A DNA stretch of 64,000 nt from the NCBI GenBank assembly GCA_036506155.1, contig DASXSF010000138.1, forward strand, positions 51,849 to 115,848, read 5' to 3'. Positions 39,706-50,585 of the stretch are shown piece by piece. The notes beneath the pieces are model-generated. The model saw only the letters and a program-made list of their open reading frames with translations. It was not told the DNA's origin and ran no database searches. This stretch comes from DASXRA01 sp036506155 (GTDB lineage: Bacteria > Actinomycetota > Actinomycetes > Mycobacteriales > Jatrophihabitantaceae). Position numbers and translations under genes: made by a program. The stretch's first letter is position 1; each line of letters begins with the position of its first letter.

Positions 39706-40113
39706 GTGGTCGTTCGGTCGACGACGGCAGTCGATGCTGCCCGGCGAGAGGCGAAAGCCCCCGTTCGCACGTGCATCGGATGCCGGAAACGGGCGGCGGC
39801 CGCCGAGTTGCTCCGCGTCGTCGTGGCACCGGCCCCGTCAGGCACGCTCACCGGCCAGCCGGAGTGCGCGCTTGTCGTGCCGGACCCGCGCCGCCGCGCG
39901 CCCGGCCGCGGTGCATGGTTGCATCGCGATCCGCGGTGCGTGGCGCTCGCCGAGCGACGCCGGGCGTTCGCGCGAGCCCTCCGCGTGGTTGGTGCGCTCG
40001 ATCCGGCGCCGGTTCGCGAGTACGTTGCCGAACAGTCGGCCGCACAACAAGAGGTGAGCACCCCCGACAGGGAGCAGAAGAGCTATGGGCACTCGATGAA
40101 GCGCCAGCGATGA
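39706..40113 (+). CDS. ylxR: YlxR/DUF448 nucleic-acid-binding protein
   Basis: A 135-residue DUF448 protein. The core APVRTCIGCRKR, LLRVVV and GRGAWLHRDPRCVALAERRRAFARALR (in part) is basic and probably binds RNA. CIGC and DPRC give three of the Cys seen in the family. Lies between nusA and infB, as in most bacteria. Some YlxR proteins act on RNase P or on expression of the operon. No SD; -10-like hexamer just upstream. Confidence 0.9.
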   Translation: MVVRSTTAVDAARREAKAPVRTCIGCRKRAAAAELLRVVVAPAPSGTLTGQPECALVVPDPRRRAPGRGAWLHRDPRCVALAERRRAFARALRVVGALDPAPVREYVAEQSAAQQEVSTPDREQKSYGHSMKRQR

Positions 40114-40174
40114 GTACCAACCCCGTCTAGCCGGGATCGAGCGGGACGCCCGCCCGGTCCTTCGAAGGAGTCCA

Positions 40175-42922
<2,748 letters not shown>

Positions 42923-42928
42923 TCACCT

Positions 42929-42982
42929 GCGAGTTGTCCGCCCGCTGCGGTGCCCTGGCGGCACATGGCGCGGACAACTCGC
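42929..42982 (+). terminator. Long perfect hairpin after infB
   Basis: GCGAGTTGTCCGC (42929-42941) and GCGGACAACTCGC (42970-42982) form a perfect 13-bp stem. The 28-base loop holds a small GTGCC/GGCAC hairpin. No U-tract follows. It may be an intrinsic terminator of the U-less actinobacterial type or an RNA-processing or stabilising element. Confidence 0.65.
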
Positions 42983-42995
42983 GTTAGGGGTTGCC

Positions 42996-43295
42996 GTGGT
43001 TGTCGGAACGCTTGTCGTTGACCTGCTCCTCGGGGATGTGCGCTCGCTGAAGGAGAAGCGCTCCGTGGTGCGGCCCATCGTGGCGGAGTTGCGGCGGCGC
43101 TTCGATGTCGCCGCCGCCGAGACGGGTGACGCCGACCTGCACCGGCGGGCCGAGATCGCGGTGGCCGTGGTCAGCTCCGCGCACGGGCACGCCGTGCAGG
43201 TGCTCGAGCAATGCGAGCGCCTCGTCGCCGCGCGACCCGAGGTCGAGCTGCTCGCGGCTCGGCAGCGGGTGCTCGACGACGGGGATCTTGAGTAA
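42996..43295 (+). CDS. DUF503 (YlxP-like) family protein
   Basis: A 99-residue protein of the DUF503/YlxP family: VVGTLVVDLLLGDVRSLKEKRSVVRPIVAELRRRFDVAAAE (in part) with the conserved SLKEKR motif. A small ferredoxin-like fold. Between infB and rbfA, the usual place. It may act in ribosome assembly; function not firmly established. GTG at 42996 after AGGGG. Confidence 0.9.
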   Translation: MVVGTLVVDLLLGDVRSLKEKRSVVRPIVAELRRRFDVAAAETGDADLHRRAEIAVAVVSSAHGHAVQVLEQCERLVAARPEVELLAARQRVLDDGDLE

Positions 43296-43332
43296 TTGAG
43301 CAGCACTGGTGCAGTAATCGGAAGGAACGTTC

Positions 43333-43764
43333 ATGGCTGACGTAGCGCGTGCCAGGCGCCTGGCGGGACGGATCAAGCAGATCGTCGCGTCCACCATCGA
43401 GATGCAGGTCAAGGACCCGCGCCTCGGGATGGTGACGATCACGGACGTGCGCCTGTCCGGTGACCTGCACGACGCGACGCTGTTCTACACCGTGTTCGGG
43501 TCGGACGAGGAACGAGCCCAGTCCGCTCAGGCCCTCGACTCCGCGAAGGGTGTGCTGCGCAGCGAGGTCGGCCGGCAGACCGGCGTGCGGTTCACCCCGA
43601 CCTTGACGTTCGTGCTCGACTCGCTGCCCGAGGCCACCAAGCACATCGAGGAACTGCTTGCTGTGGCCGCCCGCGCCGACGCCGAGGTGGAAAAGACGCG
43701 CAGAAATGCCGCACCGGCCGGAGCGGCCAACCCCTATCGTGAGCCGCGTGACGCAGACGGCTGA
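43333..43764 (+). CDS. rbfA: Ribosome-binding factor A
   Basis: RbfA, 143 residues, a KH-type protein for 16S rRNA 5'-end maturation in the 30S subunit. RARRLAGRIKQIVASTIEMQVKDPRLGMVTITDVRLSGDL (in part) and the LRSEVGRQTGVRFTPTLTFVLDS block (in part) are typical. The last ~25 residues are a disordered tail that overlaps the next gene by 17 bases. SD GGAAGGAACG before the ATG. Confidence 0.95.
   Translation: MADVARARRLAGRIKQIVASTIEMQVKDPRLGMVTITDVRLSGDLHDATLFYTVFGSDEERAQSAQALDSAKGVLRSEVGRQTGVRFTPTLTFVLDSLPEATKHIEELLAVAARADAEVEKTRRNAAPAGAANPYREPRDADG
43735..43740 (+). promoter_or_regulatory. -10 hexamer inside the rbfA end
   Basis: TATCGT ends seven bases before the GTG at 43748 of the next gene. 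Confidence 0.35.
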
Positions 43765-44251
43765 GCTAGCTATCCGCCGAGCCACCGACGGCGACTGGCC
43801 GCAGATCTGGCCGATCTTTCGCGAGATCACCGTCGCCGGCGACACGTTCGTCTACGACCCGCAGACCGACGAGGCGACGGCACGCGGCTGGTGGCTGACG
43901 CCGCTGCCCAGCCAGACGTGGCTCGCCGCCGACGGCGATACGGTGCTCGGCTTCTACCTTCTCGGGCCCAACCATGGCGGGCCCGGCGCGCATATCGCCA
44001 ATGCGTCGTACATGGTGGGAGCGCCCGCACGGGGCCAGGGCATCGGCCGCCGACTCGTGGAGCACAGTCTGGGGCAGGCCCGCGCAGCAGGCTACCTCGG
44101 CGTTCAGTTCAATGCGGTGGCCGCGAGCAACGGCTACGCGATCAAGCTGTATCAGGACCTGGGTTTCGAGACGATCGGCACGGTGCCTGCCGGATTCCGC
44201 CATCCCCAACAGGGACTGGTCGATCTGCTGATCATGTTCCACCCGCTCTAG
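43748..44251 (+). CDS. GNAT family N-acetyltransferase
   Basis: A 167-residue GNAT. ELAIRRATDGDWPQIWPIFREI is the N-terminal strand-helix, GAPARGQGIGRRLVEHSL the acetyl-CoA loop (RGQGIGRRL), and AVAASNGYAIKLYQDLGFETIG the C-terminal motif. GTG at 43748 lies inside rbfA; it lacks an SD but has TATCGT seven bases upstream. Acceptor unknown; resembles the L-amino-acid or phosphinothricin-type acetyltransferases. Confidence 0.85.
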   Translation: MTQTAELAIRRATDGDWPQIWPIFREITVAGDTFVYDPQTDEATARGWWLTPLPSQTWLAADGDTVLGFYLLGPNHGGPGAHIANASYMVGAPARGQGIGRRLVEHSLGQARAAGYLGVQFNAVAASNGYAIKLYQDLGFETIGTVPAGFRHPQQGLVDLLIMFHPL

Positions 44252-44255
44252 GAAT
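44249..44255 (+). promoter_or_regulatory. -10 formed by a stop codon, before the MATE gene
   Basis: TAGGAAT begins with the TAG stop of the GNAT gene and ends nine bases before GTG 44265. No SD. Confidence 0.3.
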
Positions 44256-44264
44256 GGGCCGCAC

Positions 44265-45575
44265 GTGACCGCGACCGCCGATGTTGCGACGCGACGGCTC
44301 CTGGGCCTGGCCGCGTCGGCGTTCGTCGTACTCGCCGCGGAGCCGCTGTACCTGCTCGTCGACACCGCGGTCGTCGGGCATCTCGGTACTACCGCGCTGG
44401 CCGGGCTGGGTGTGGGCGCGGCGCTGATGGGACTGCTGCTGCTGATCGGCACGTTCGTCGAATACGGGACCACGAGCCGGGCCGCGCGCTGGTTCGGGGC
44501 GCAACGCCAGGACGCCGCGCTGAACGAAGGGGTACAGGCGTCCTGGCTCGCAGTGATCATCGGCGTGATCCTGGTCGCGCTGGGCGAGGCGTTCGCGCAC
44601 GCGCTGGTAGGCCTGCTGGCCGGCGGCAACCCGGACATCCAGCAGGCCGCCGAGTCCTGGTTCCGCATCGCCGTCGTCGGCATGCCAGGTGTGCTGCTCG
44701 TGTTGGCCGGCAACGGCTGGATGCGCGGAGTGCAGGAGACCCGCCGGCCGGTACGCATCGTGGTGATCGCCAATGCGATGTCCGCCGTGGCGTCGCCGGT
44801 TCTCGTGTATCCTTTGCACCTCGGGTTGCAGGGCTCGGCAATCGCGAACGTGGCGGCGCAGGTCGTTGGCGGCGGGCTGTTCCTGCGCGCTCTGCACGGC
44901 TCGACCGCGGCGGTCCGTCCACAGTGGACGGTCATGCGAGCACAGCTGGTGGTCGGACGGGACCTCGTGGTGCGTTCGGCGGCGTTCCAGATCGCGTTCC
45001 TGACCGCGGCGGGCGTTGCCTCCAGGATGGGCTCGGCGCAGATCGCCGCGCACCAGATCGGCCTGCAGCTGTGGGAGTTCACCGCACTGCTGCTGGACTC
45101 ATTCGCGATCGCGGCGCAGTCGCTGGTCGGTGCCGCGCTCGGAGCGAGCGATGAGACGGCGGCGCGGCGCATGGCCTGGCAGGTGGCGCGCTACGGGCTG
45201 TGGGCCGGATGCGCATTCAGCGTGGCCTTCGCGCTCGGCTGGAGGCTGGTGCCGGAGGCATTCACGTCGTCGGACGCGGTACAGCACCAGGCCCACCTGC
45301 TGTGGCCGTGGCTGGTGGCGATGCTGCCCGCGGCCGGCATCGTCTTCGCGCTGGACGGTGTGCTGATCGGCGCCGGCGACGTCGCCTTCATGCGGACGCT
45401 CACCCTGGTCGCCGCAGTGGGCGCGTTCGCTCCGCTGAGCCTGGCGGCGCTGTACTGGCACTGGGGAATCGGCGGGGTGTGGGCCGGCCTCGCCGCGTTC
45501 ATCGGGGTGCGCTTCATCGGCATGGTGTCGCGCACCCGCGGCAGGCACTGGCTGGTGCTCGGGGAGCAACGATGA
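44265..45575 (+). CDS. MATE family efflux transporter (DinF-like)
   Basis: A 436-residue, 12-TM MATE protein of the DinF branch: LLGLAASAFVVLAAEPLYLLVDTAVVGHLGTTALAGLGVG (in part) is the N-terminal signature, mirrored in the second half by VVRSAAFQIAFLTAAGVASRMGSAQIAAHQIG (in part). Probable Na+- or H+-coupled export of small organic compounds. Near truB and rbfA in many actinobacteria. Overlaps truB by ATGA. Confidence 0.92.
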   Translation: MTATADVATRRLLGLAASAFVVLAAEPLYLLVDTAVVGHLGTTALAGLGVGAALMGLLLLIGTFVEYGTTSRAARWFGAQRQDAALNEGVQASWLAVIIGVILVALGEAFAHALVGLLAGGNPDIQQAAESWFRIAVVGMPGVLLVLAGNGWMRGVQETRRPVRIVVIANAMSAVASPVLVYPLHLGLQGSAIANVAAQVVGGGLFLRALHGSTAAVRPQWTVMRAQLVVGRDLVVRSAAFQIAFLTAAGVASRMGSAQIAAHQIGLQLWEFTALLLDSFAIAAQSLVGAALGASDETAARRMAWQVARYGLWAGCAFSVAFALGWRLVPEAFTSSDAVQHQAHLLWPWLVAMLPAAGIVFALDGVLIGAGDVAFMRTLTLVAAVGAFAPLSLAALYWHWGIGGVWAGLAAFIGVRFIGMVSRTRGRHWLVLGEQR

Positions 45576-46522
45576 ACACCGATGAGCGCTCGCGCGAAGA
45601 GGCTCCGCCCAGGCGGGACGGACTTGTCGTCGTAGACAAGCCGGCGGGGCTGACGTCGCACGATGTCGTCGCGCGGATGCGGCGCATCGTGGGCACCAGG
45701 CGGGTCGGCCACGCCGGAACGCTCGACCCGATGGCCACCGGCGTCCTCGTCATCGGCGTCGAGAAAGCCACCCGGCTGCTGCACCACCTCGTGCTCACGG
45801 ACAAGGCGTACTCAGCCACGATCCGGCTCGGTGCGGCCACCACGACCGACGACGCCGACGGCGAGCAGGTCGGCGGCACGTCCACCCGCACGCTCGGCGA
45901 CGATGCCGTGCGCGCCGCGATGCCGGCGCTGACCGGGCACATCGAGCAGGTCCCCGCTGCGGTGTCCGCGATCAAGGTGGCCGGCCGCCGTGCGTACGCG
46001 CGCGCCTGGGCCGGCGAGGCCGTCGAGCTTGCGGCCCGTCCGGTGATCGTGCAGCGCTTCGAGGCGACCGCGTTCCGGCGCCCGGCGCCCGACCTGCTCG
46101 ACGTCGACGTCGAGGTCGAATGCTCGTCGGGCACATATGTGCGGGCACTGGCACGTGATCTGGGCGTGGCGCTTGGAGTCGGCGGGCACCTTACGGCGCT
46201 GCGCCGCACCCGGGTCGGCCCGTTTGCGCTCGATCAGGCACGCACGCTCGACGAGCTGGCGCGACTTGCCGACCCCGTCACGATGCCGCTCGCAGCAGCG
46301 GTCCGGGCGGCGCTGCCCGCCCGCGAGATCACCGCGGCCGACGCCCGCGAGCTGTCGTTCGGGCGGACACTGCCCGCAGTCGGCATCGGCGGTACCTACG
46401 GCGCCTTCGCGCCGGACGGCGCGGTGGTGGCGCTATTGACGGAGCAGGCAGACGACGCACGCCCGGTACTCGTCTTCGTGGCCGCCGGCGGCGCGTCCGG
46501 ACAACCCGACGCCGTAGGCTGA
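45572..46522 (+). CDS. truB: tRNA pseudouridine-55 synthase
   Basis: TruB, 316 residues, makes pseudouridine 55 in the T-loop of tRNAs. The catalytic Asp is D52 in RRVGHAGTLDPMATGVL. KPAGLTSHDVVARMRR, the YSATIRLG strand and RVDVEVECSSGTYVRALARD-type segment are conserved; a C-terminal PUA-like domain is present. The first codons (DERSREEAP) overlap a 22-base dispersed repeat. Start ATG overlaps the MATE gene stop. Confidence 0.96.
   Translation: MNTDERSREEAPPRRDGLVVVDKPAGLTSHDVVARMRRIVGTRRVGHAGTLDPMATGVLVIGVEKATRLLHHLVLTDKAYSATIRLGAATTTDDADGEQVGGTSTRTLGDDAVRAAMPALTGHIEQVPAAVSAIKVAGRRAYARAWAGEAVELAARPVIVQRFEATAFRRPAPDLLDVDVEVECSSGTYVRALARDLGVALGVGGHLTALRRTRVGPFALDQARTLDELARLADPVTMPLAAAVRAALPAREITAADARELSFGRTLPAVGIGGTYGAFAPDGAVVALLTEQADDARPVLVFVAAGGASGQPDAVG
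45581..45602. repeat. 22-base dispersed repeat inside truB
   Basis: GATGAGCGCTCGCGCGAAGA... shares 20 of 22 bases with 54234-54255 and 18 with 22303-22324. It encodes the non-conserved residues 4-11 of TruB. Confidence 0.45.
46515..46520 (+). promoter_or_regulatory. -10 hexamer before ribF
   Basis: TAGGCT overlaps the truB end and finishes eight bases before the GTG at 46529; no SD. Confidence 0.4.
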
Positions 46523-46528
46523 GCGCTC

Positions 46529-47494
46529 GTGCAGCGCTGGCATGGTCTCGACGCCGTCCCCACCGACTGGGGGCGCTGCGTCGTAACGATCGGGGTGTTC
46601 GACGGCGTGCACCGCGGGCATGCCGCGATCATCGGCAGGGCCGTCGACGCCGCGCGCGCGGTGGATCTGCGCAGCGTGCTGCTCACATTCGTGCCACATC
46701 CGTCCGAGGTGGTACGGCCCGGATCGCATCCGCCGATCCTGACCACCGTGGTGCGGCGCGCCGAGCTCGTCGAAGAGCTCGGCGTGGACGTGTTCTGCGC
46801 GCTCCCGTTCACCCGCGAGTTCTCGCAGCTGACGCCGGCCGAGTTCGCGCACGAGGCGCTGGTCGCGAAGCTGCACGCCGCGGCCGTCGTCGTCGGCGCC
46901 AACTTCCGGTTCGGGCACAAGGCCGCGGGTGACGTGGCGGCGCTCGCCGAGTTCGGGCGGACGTTCGGCTTCACCACGGACGGCATCGCGCTGCTCAGCG
47001 ACGACAGCACGCCACTGTCCGCGACGTACGTGCGGTCCTGCGTGCAGGCCGGCGACATGGCTGCGGCGGCCGCAGCGCTGGGTCGCCCGCACCGGGTGGA
47101 CGGCATCGTCGAACGCGGCGACGAGCGTGGCCGGGCGCTCGGCTTCCCGACGGCCAACCTGCGCACCGACGCGTACGCCGCCGTGCCGGCCGACGGCGTG
47201 TACGCCGGGTGGGCCCGGCGGCTGGACGAGTGGGGCCGCACCATGCCGGGCGCCCCGCTGGGCATGGCCGCGATCTCGGTCGGTACGAATCCGACATTCG
47301 AGGTGCGGCAGCGGCGCATCGAGGCGTTCGTGCTCGACTTCGACGGCGACCTGTACGGCGACGGCCTGGGCGTGGAATTCGTTCACCGGTTGCGCGGGAT
47401 GGAGCGGTTCGCGAGCGTCGACGCGCTGATCGAGCAGATGGACGACGACGTCAAGCAGACCCGGTCGCTGCTCGCGTCACACGGCCGCGCCTGA
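46529..47494 (+). CDS. ribF: Bifunctional riboflavin kinase/FAD synthetase
   Basis: RibF, 321 residues: riboflavin to FMN to FAD. The N-terminal adenylyltransferase has TIGVFDGVHRGHAAII (HxGH-type nucleotide loop), VVVGANFRFGHKAAGD and STYVR-like SATYVRSCV. The C-terminal riboflavin kinase has RALGFPTANL (the GxPTAN motif) and NPTFEV, and the DFDGDLYGDGLGVEF strand. Complete. Serves the many flavoproteins in this window. truB-ribF-rpsO is a canonical order. Confidence 0.97.
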   Translation: MQRWHGLDAVPTDWGRCVVTIGVFDGVHRGHAAIIGRAVDAARAVDLRSVLLTFVPHPSEVVRPGSHPPILTTVVRRAELVEELGVDVFCALPFTREFSQLTPAEFAHEALVAKLHAAAVVVGANFRFGHKAAGDVAALAEFGRTFGFTTDGIALLSDDSTPLSATYVRSCVQAGDMAAAAAALGRPHRVDGIVERGDERGRALGFPTANLRTDAYAAVPADGVYAGWARRLDEWGRTMPGAPLGMAAISVGTNPTFEVRQRRIEAFVLDFDGDLYGDGLGVEFVHRLRGMERFASVDALIEQMDDDVKQTRSLLASHGRA

Positions 47495-47547
47495 CCGGAG
47501 CGTCCGTGCGGGCCCCGAGCGGGACACGTCGGGCGCATGTTAAGCAG

Positions 47548-47564
47548 CTGATACTCTGTATCAG
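47548..47564 (+). promoter_or_regulatory. Perfect 17-base palindrome upstream of rpsO
   Basis: CTGATAC-TCT-GTATCAG, about 100 bases before the rpsO start. It could be a protein operator over the rpsO promoter (GATACT and TGTATC resemble -10 elements) or a hairpin at the 5' end of the leader. Confidence 0.5.
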
Positions 47565-47666
47565 GGTGTAACGCGGTCTCGCGTTCCCGAGTGCAGGATG
47601 CGCTCTCCTCCCGCCGCGACGACGACCGGTGGGGCGTGCCTGCAGCCGAGCAGAGAGGAGTCGTCC

Positions 47667-47936
47667 GTGGCCCTGGCCAGCGACGTCAAGAAGCAGATCA
47701 TCAGCGAATACGGCGCCGCCGACGGCGACACCGGCTCGGCTGAAGTCCAGGTCGCGCTGCTGTCCAAGCGCATCAGCGATCTGACGGAGCACCTGAAGGC
47801 GCACAAGCACGACCACCACAGCCGCCGCGGGCTGCTGCTGCTGGTCGGCAAGCGGCGCCGGCTGCTCAACTACCTGCACCGCACCGACATCGACCGCTAC
47901 CGGTCGATCATCGAACGCCTCGGCCTGCGCCGATAG
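47667..47936 (+). CDS. rpsO: 30S ribosomal protein S15
   Basis: S15, 89 residues, the usual length. It binds the central domain of 16S rRNA early in assembly. ALASDVKKQIISEYG, DTGSAEVQVALLSKRI, LTEHLKAHKHDHHSRRGLL (in part) and LLVGKRRRLLNYL are invariant landmarks. GTG at 47667 with GAGAGGAG upstream. A 170-base leader precedes it; S15 often represses its own mRNA. Confidence 0.98.
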   Translation: MALASDVKKQIISEYGAADGDTGSAEVQVALLSKRISDLTEHLKAHKHDHHSRRGLLLLVGKRRRLLNYLHRTDIDRYRSIIERLGLRR

Positions 47937-47944
47937 GTGTGAAA

Positions 47945-47980
47945 CGGGGAGCGGCCCACCTGGTCGCTCCCCCGGTTTTT
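47945..47980 (+). terminator. Rho-independent terminator between rpsO and pnp
   Basis: GGGGAGCG (47946-47953), an 11-base loop and CGCTCCCC (47965-47972) are followed by CGG and TTTTT (47976-47980). This is the best classical terminator in the window, and also the expected place for RNase processing between rpsO and pnp. Confidence 0.85.
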
Positions 47981-48198
47981 CGGAACAACTGAATACGAAC
48001 ATGGCCGGGCGCGCGGGCGTTCGTCGTGTTGCGACGAGAGGACGCCGGTCCTCGGTAGTGGCCCTCGGGCTCGAGCAGACCGAGTGCTTCGATCGAAGAC
48101 CGGCACCCGTCTTGGGGTGACAACTCGTACGTCGCACGCGTTCCGGCGCGGAGGTCCGGCGAGCAGGAGCTCGCCGGCGTACGAGAGGGGTTACTCCG
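47981..48198 (+). promoter_or_regulatory. Structured leader of pnp
   Basis: About 215 bases without a gene. Hairpins include TCGTCG/CGACGA (near 48020), the CTTCGATCGAAG palindrome (near 48090) and CCGGCGAGC-AGGA-GCTCGCCGG (48156-48177), a 9-bp perfect stem 21 bases before the start. PNPase autoregulates through cleavage of its leader in several bacteria; this leader could serve that. Confidence 0.5.
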
Positions 48199-50421
48199 TT
48201 GACGGAGGCCAACGAAACACCGGTGCACGAAACCACTGCCACCATCGACAACGGCAAGTTCGGCACCCGCACCATCCGGTTCGAGACCGGCCGCCTCGCG
48301 AGGCAGGCCGCGGGCTCCGTCGTCGCATTCCTGGACGACGAGACGATGCTCCTGTCGGCCACAACGGCGGGCCGGTCGCCCCGTGAGGGATTGGACTTCT
48401 TCCCGCTGACGGTCGACGTCGAGGAGCGGATGTACGCCGCCGGGCGCATTCCCGGCTCATTCTTCCGGCGGGAGGGACGTCCGGGCGAGGACGCCATCCT
48501 CACCTGCCGGCTTATCGACCGCCCGCTGCGTCCGTCCTTCGTCAAGGGGCTACGCAACGAGATCCAGGTCGTGGTCACGGTCATGGCGCTGCACCCTGAG
48601 CATCTCTACGACGTGGTCGCGATCAATGCGGCGTCGGCGTCCACCCAGCTGGCCGGGTTGCCGTTCAGCGGCCCGATCGGCGGGACCCGCGTGGCCCTGA
48701 TCGAGGGGCAGTGGGTGGCGTTCCCGAACCACTCGCAGTTGCAGGACGCCACGTTCGACATGGTCGTTGCCGGGCGGGTGCTCGACTCGGGCGATGTCGC
48801 GATCATGATGGTCGAGGCCGAGGCCACCGAGCACACGATCGAGCTCGTCGCGGGCGGGGCAACCCGTCCCACCGAAGAGGTCGTAGCCGAGGGCCTAGAG
48901 GCGGCCAAGCCGTTCATCGCCGAGCTGTGCCGCGCGCAGGCGGAGCTTGCCAAACTCGCGGCGAAGCCGACCGGCGAGTTCCCGCTGTTCCTCGACTACA
49001 GCGACGAGGTGTTCAGCGCGGTCGAGAACGCGGTGTCCGCCGAGCTCGCCGGAGCGCTGACCATCGCGGACAAGCTGGAGCGGGAGGCTCGCCTCGACGC
49101 CGTCAAGGAGGACGCGAAGGCCGCGCTGGCCGAGCAGTACGGGCCCGATTGGGACCGCTTCCATGAGATCAGCGCGGCGTACCGGGCGCTGACCAAGAAG
49201 CTGGTGCGCCAGCGCATCCTGCGTGACAAGGTGCGCATCGACGGACGCGGGCTCACCGACATCCGCACCCTGTCCGCCGAAGTCGAGGTCGTGCCGCGCG
49301 TGCACGGCTCGGCGCTGTTCGAGCGCGGGGAGACGCAGATCCTGGGCGTCACCACGCTGAACATGCTGGGCATGGAGCAGAAGCTCGACACGCTCTCGCC
49401 GGAAAAGACCAAGCGGTATATGCACAACTACAACATGCCGCCGTACTCGACCGGCGAGACGGGCCGCGTCGGATCGCCCAAGCGCCGCGAGATCGGGCAT
49501 GGCGCGCTGGCCGAGCGGGCCCTGATTCCGGTGCTCCCGTCGCGGGAGGAATTCCCTTACGCGATCCGGGAGGTCTCCGAGGCCCTCGGTTCCAACGGCT
49601 CGACGTCAATGGGCTCGGTGTGCGCGTCGACGCTGGCGCTGTTCAACGCCGGCGTGCCGCTCAAGGCGCCCGTCGCCGGCATCGCCATGGGGCTGGTATC
49701 GGACACCGTCGACGGCAAGACGGAGTACGTCGCGCTCACCGACATTCTGGGTGCCGAGGATGCGTTCGGTGACATGGACTTCAAGGTGGCCGGCACCCGC
49801 GAGTTCGTTACCGCCCTCCAGCTCGACACGAAGCTCGACGGCATCCCGTCCGAGGTGCTGGCGGCCGCGCTGAAGCAGGCGCGTGATGCCCGGCTGCACA
49901 TCCTGGACGTGATGGCCGAGGCGATCGACCGGCCGGACGAGATGAGCCCGAACGCGCCGCGGGTCACCGTGGTGCGCATCCCGGTGGACAAGATCGGCGC
50001 CGTGATCGGCCCGAAGGGCCAGACCATCAACGGGATCCAGGACGACACCGGCGCCGAGATCACGATCGAGGACGACGGCACCATCTACGTGGGTGCGTCC
50101 GACGGGCTGTCGGCGCAATCGGCGGTCGACCGGATCAATGCGATCGCGAACCCGCAGCTGCCCAAGGTGGGGGAGCGATTCCTCGGCACCGTGGTCAAGA
50201 CCGCGGCGTTCGGTGCGTTCGTCTCGCTGCTTCCGGGCAAGGACGGCCTGGTCCACATCAGCAAGCTCGGGCAGGGCAAGCGCGTGGGAAAGGTCGAGGA
50301 CGTGGTGAAGGTCGGTGACAAGCTGCAGGTCGAGATCGTCGACATCGACCAGCGTGGCAAGATCAGCCTCGTTCCGGTGAAGGACGACGAACCCGCGCCG
50401 GAGGCGCCGGCGGAGGCATAG
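48199..50421 (+). CDS. pnp: Polyribonucleotide nucleotidyltransferase (PNPase)
   Basis: PNPase, 740 residues: phosphorolytic 3'-5' RNA decay, and polymerisation in reverse; in actinobacteria also involved in RNA tailing. First RNase PH core (GKFGTRTIRFETGRLARQA, in part), helical domain, second catalytic core (GRGLTDIRTLSAEVEVVPRVHGSALFERGETQ, in part; GSNGSTSMGSVC; ALTDILGAEDAFGDMDFKVAGT in part), KH domain (IGAVIGPKGQTINGIQ) and S1 domain (VGERFLGTVVKTAAFGAFV). Starts with TTG at 48199 after GAGAGGGG, an uncommon start that may limit translation. Confidence 0.97.
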   Translation: MTEANETPVHETTATIDNGKFGTRTIRFETGRLARQAAGSVVAFLDDETMLLSATTAGRSPREGLDFFPLTVDVEERMYAAGRIPGSFFRREGRPGEDAILTCRLIDRPLRPSFVKGLRNEIQVVVTVMALHPEHLYDVVAINAASASTQLAGLPFSGPIGGTRVALIEGQWVAFPNHSQLQDATFDMVVAGRVLDSGDVAIMMVEAEATEHTIELVAGGATRPTEEVVAEGLEAAKPFIAELCRAQAELAKLAAKPTGEFPLFLDYSDEVFSAVENAVSAELAGALTIADKLEREARLDAVKEDAKAALAEQYGPDWDRFHEISAAYRALTKKLVRQRILRDKVRIDGRGLTDIRTLSAEVEVVPRVHGSALFERGETQILGVTTLNMLGMEQKLDTLSPEKTKRYMHNYNMPPYSTGETGRVGSPKRREIGHGALAERALIPVLPSREEFPYAIREVSEALGSNGSTSMGSVCASTLALFNAGVPLKAPVAGIAMGLVSDTVDGKTEYVALTDILGAEDAFGDMDFKVAGTREFVTALQLDTKLDGIPSEVLAAALKQARDARLHILDVMAEAIDRPDEMSPNAPRVTVVRIPVDKIGAVIGPKGQTINGIQDDTGAEITIEDDGTIYVGASDGLSAQSAVDRINAIANPQLPKVGERFLGTVVKTAAFGAFVSLLPGKDGLVHISKLGQGKRVGKVEDVVKVGDKLQVEIVDIDQRGKISLVPVKDDEPAPEAPAEA

Positions 50422-50431
50422 TCCGCAGAAA

Positions 50432-50479
50432 TCACACGAAACGGGCGAGAAGCCGAAGCCTCTCGCCCGTTTCGTGTGA
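50432..50479 (+). terminator. Long perfect hairpin after pnp
   Basis: Two 19-base arms (50432-50450 and 50461-50479) are perfectly complementary around a 10-base loop AGCCGAAGCC. No U-tract follows. It starts 10 bases after the pnp stop. It resembles the U-less hairpin after infB. Confidence 0.75.
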
Positions 50480-50585
50480 ACACCGGGCCCCCGGGTTCAC
50501 CACGATCCCTGCCTTTACTCTATTCTCTGGTAAGCCGATGGAGTTAAGGGAGCCTGTCGGCATTATCGAGAGGATGGACGAAGCT

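Noticed and set aside
50515..50533. TTAC-N11-GTAA upstream of sbp as an Rrf2 operator
   Set aside because: Half-sites of four bases are too short to support, and the word differs from the palindrome at the rrf2 promoter.
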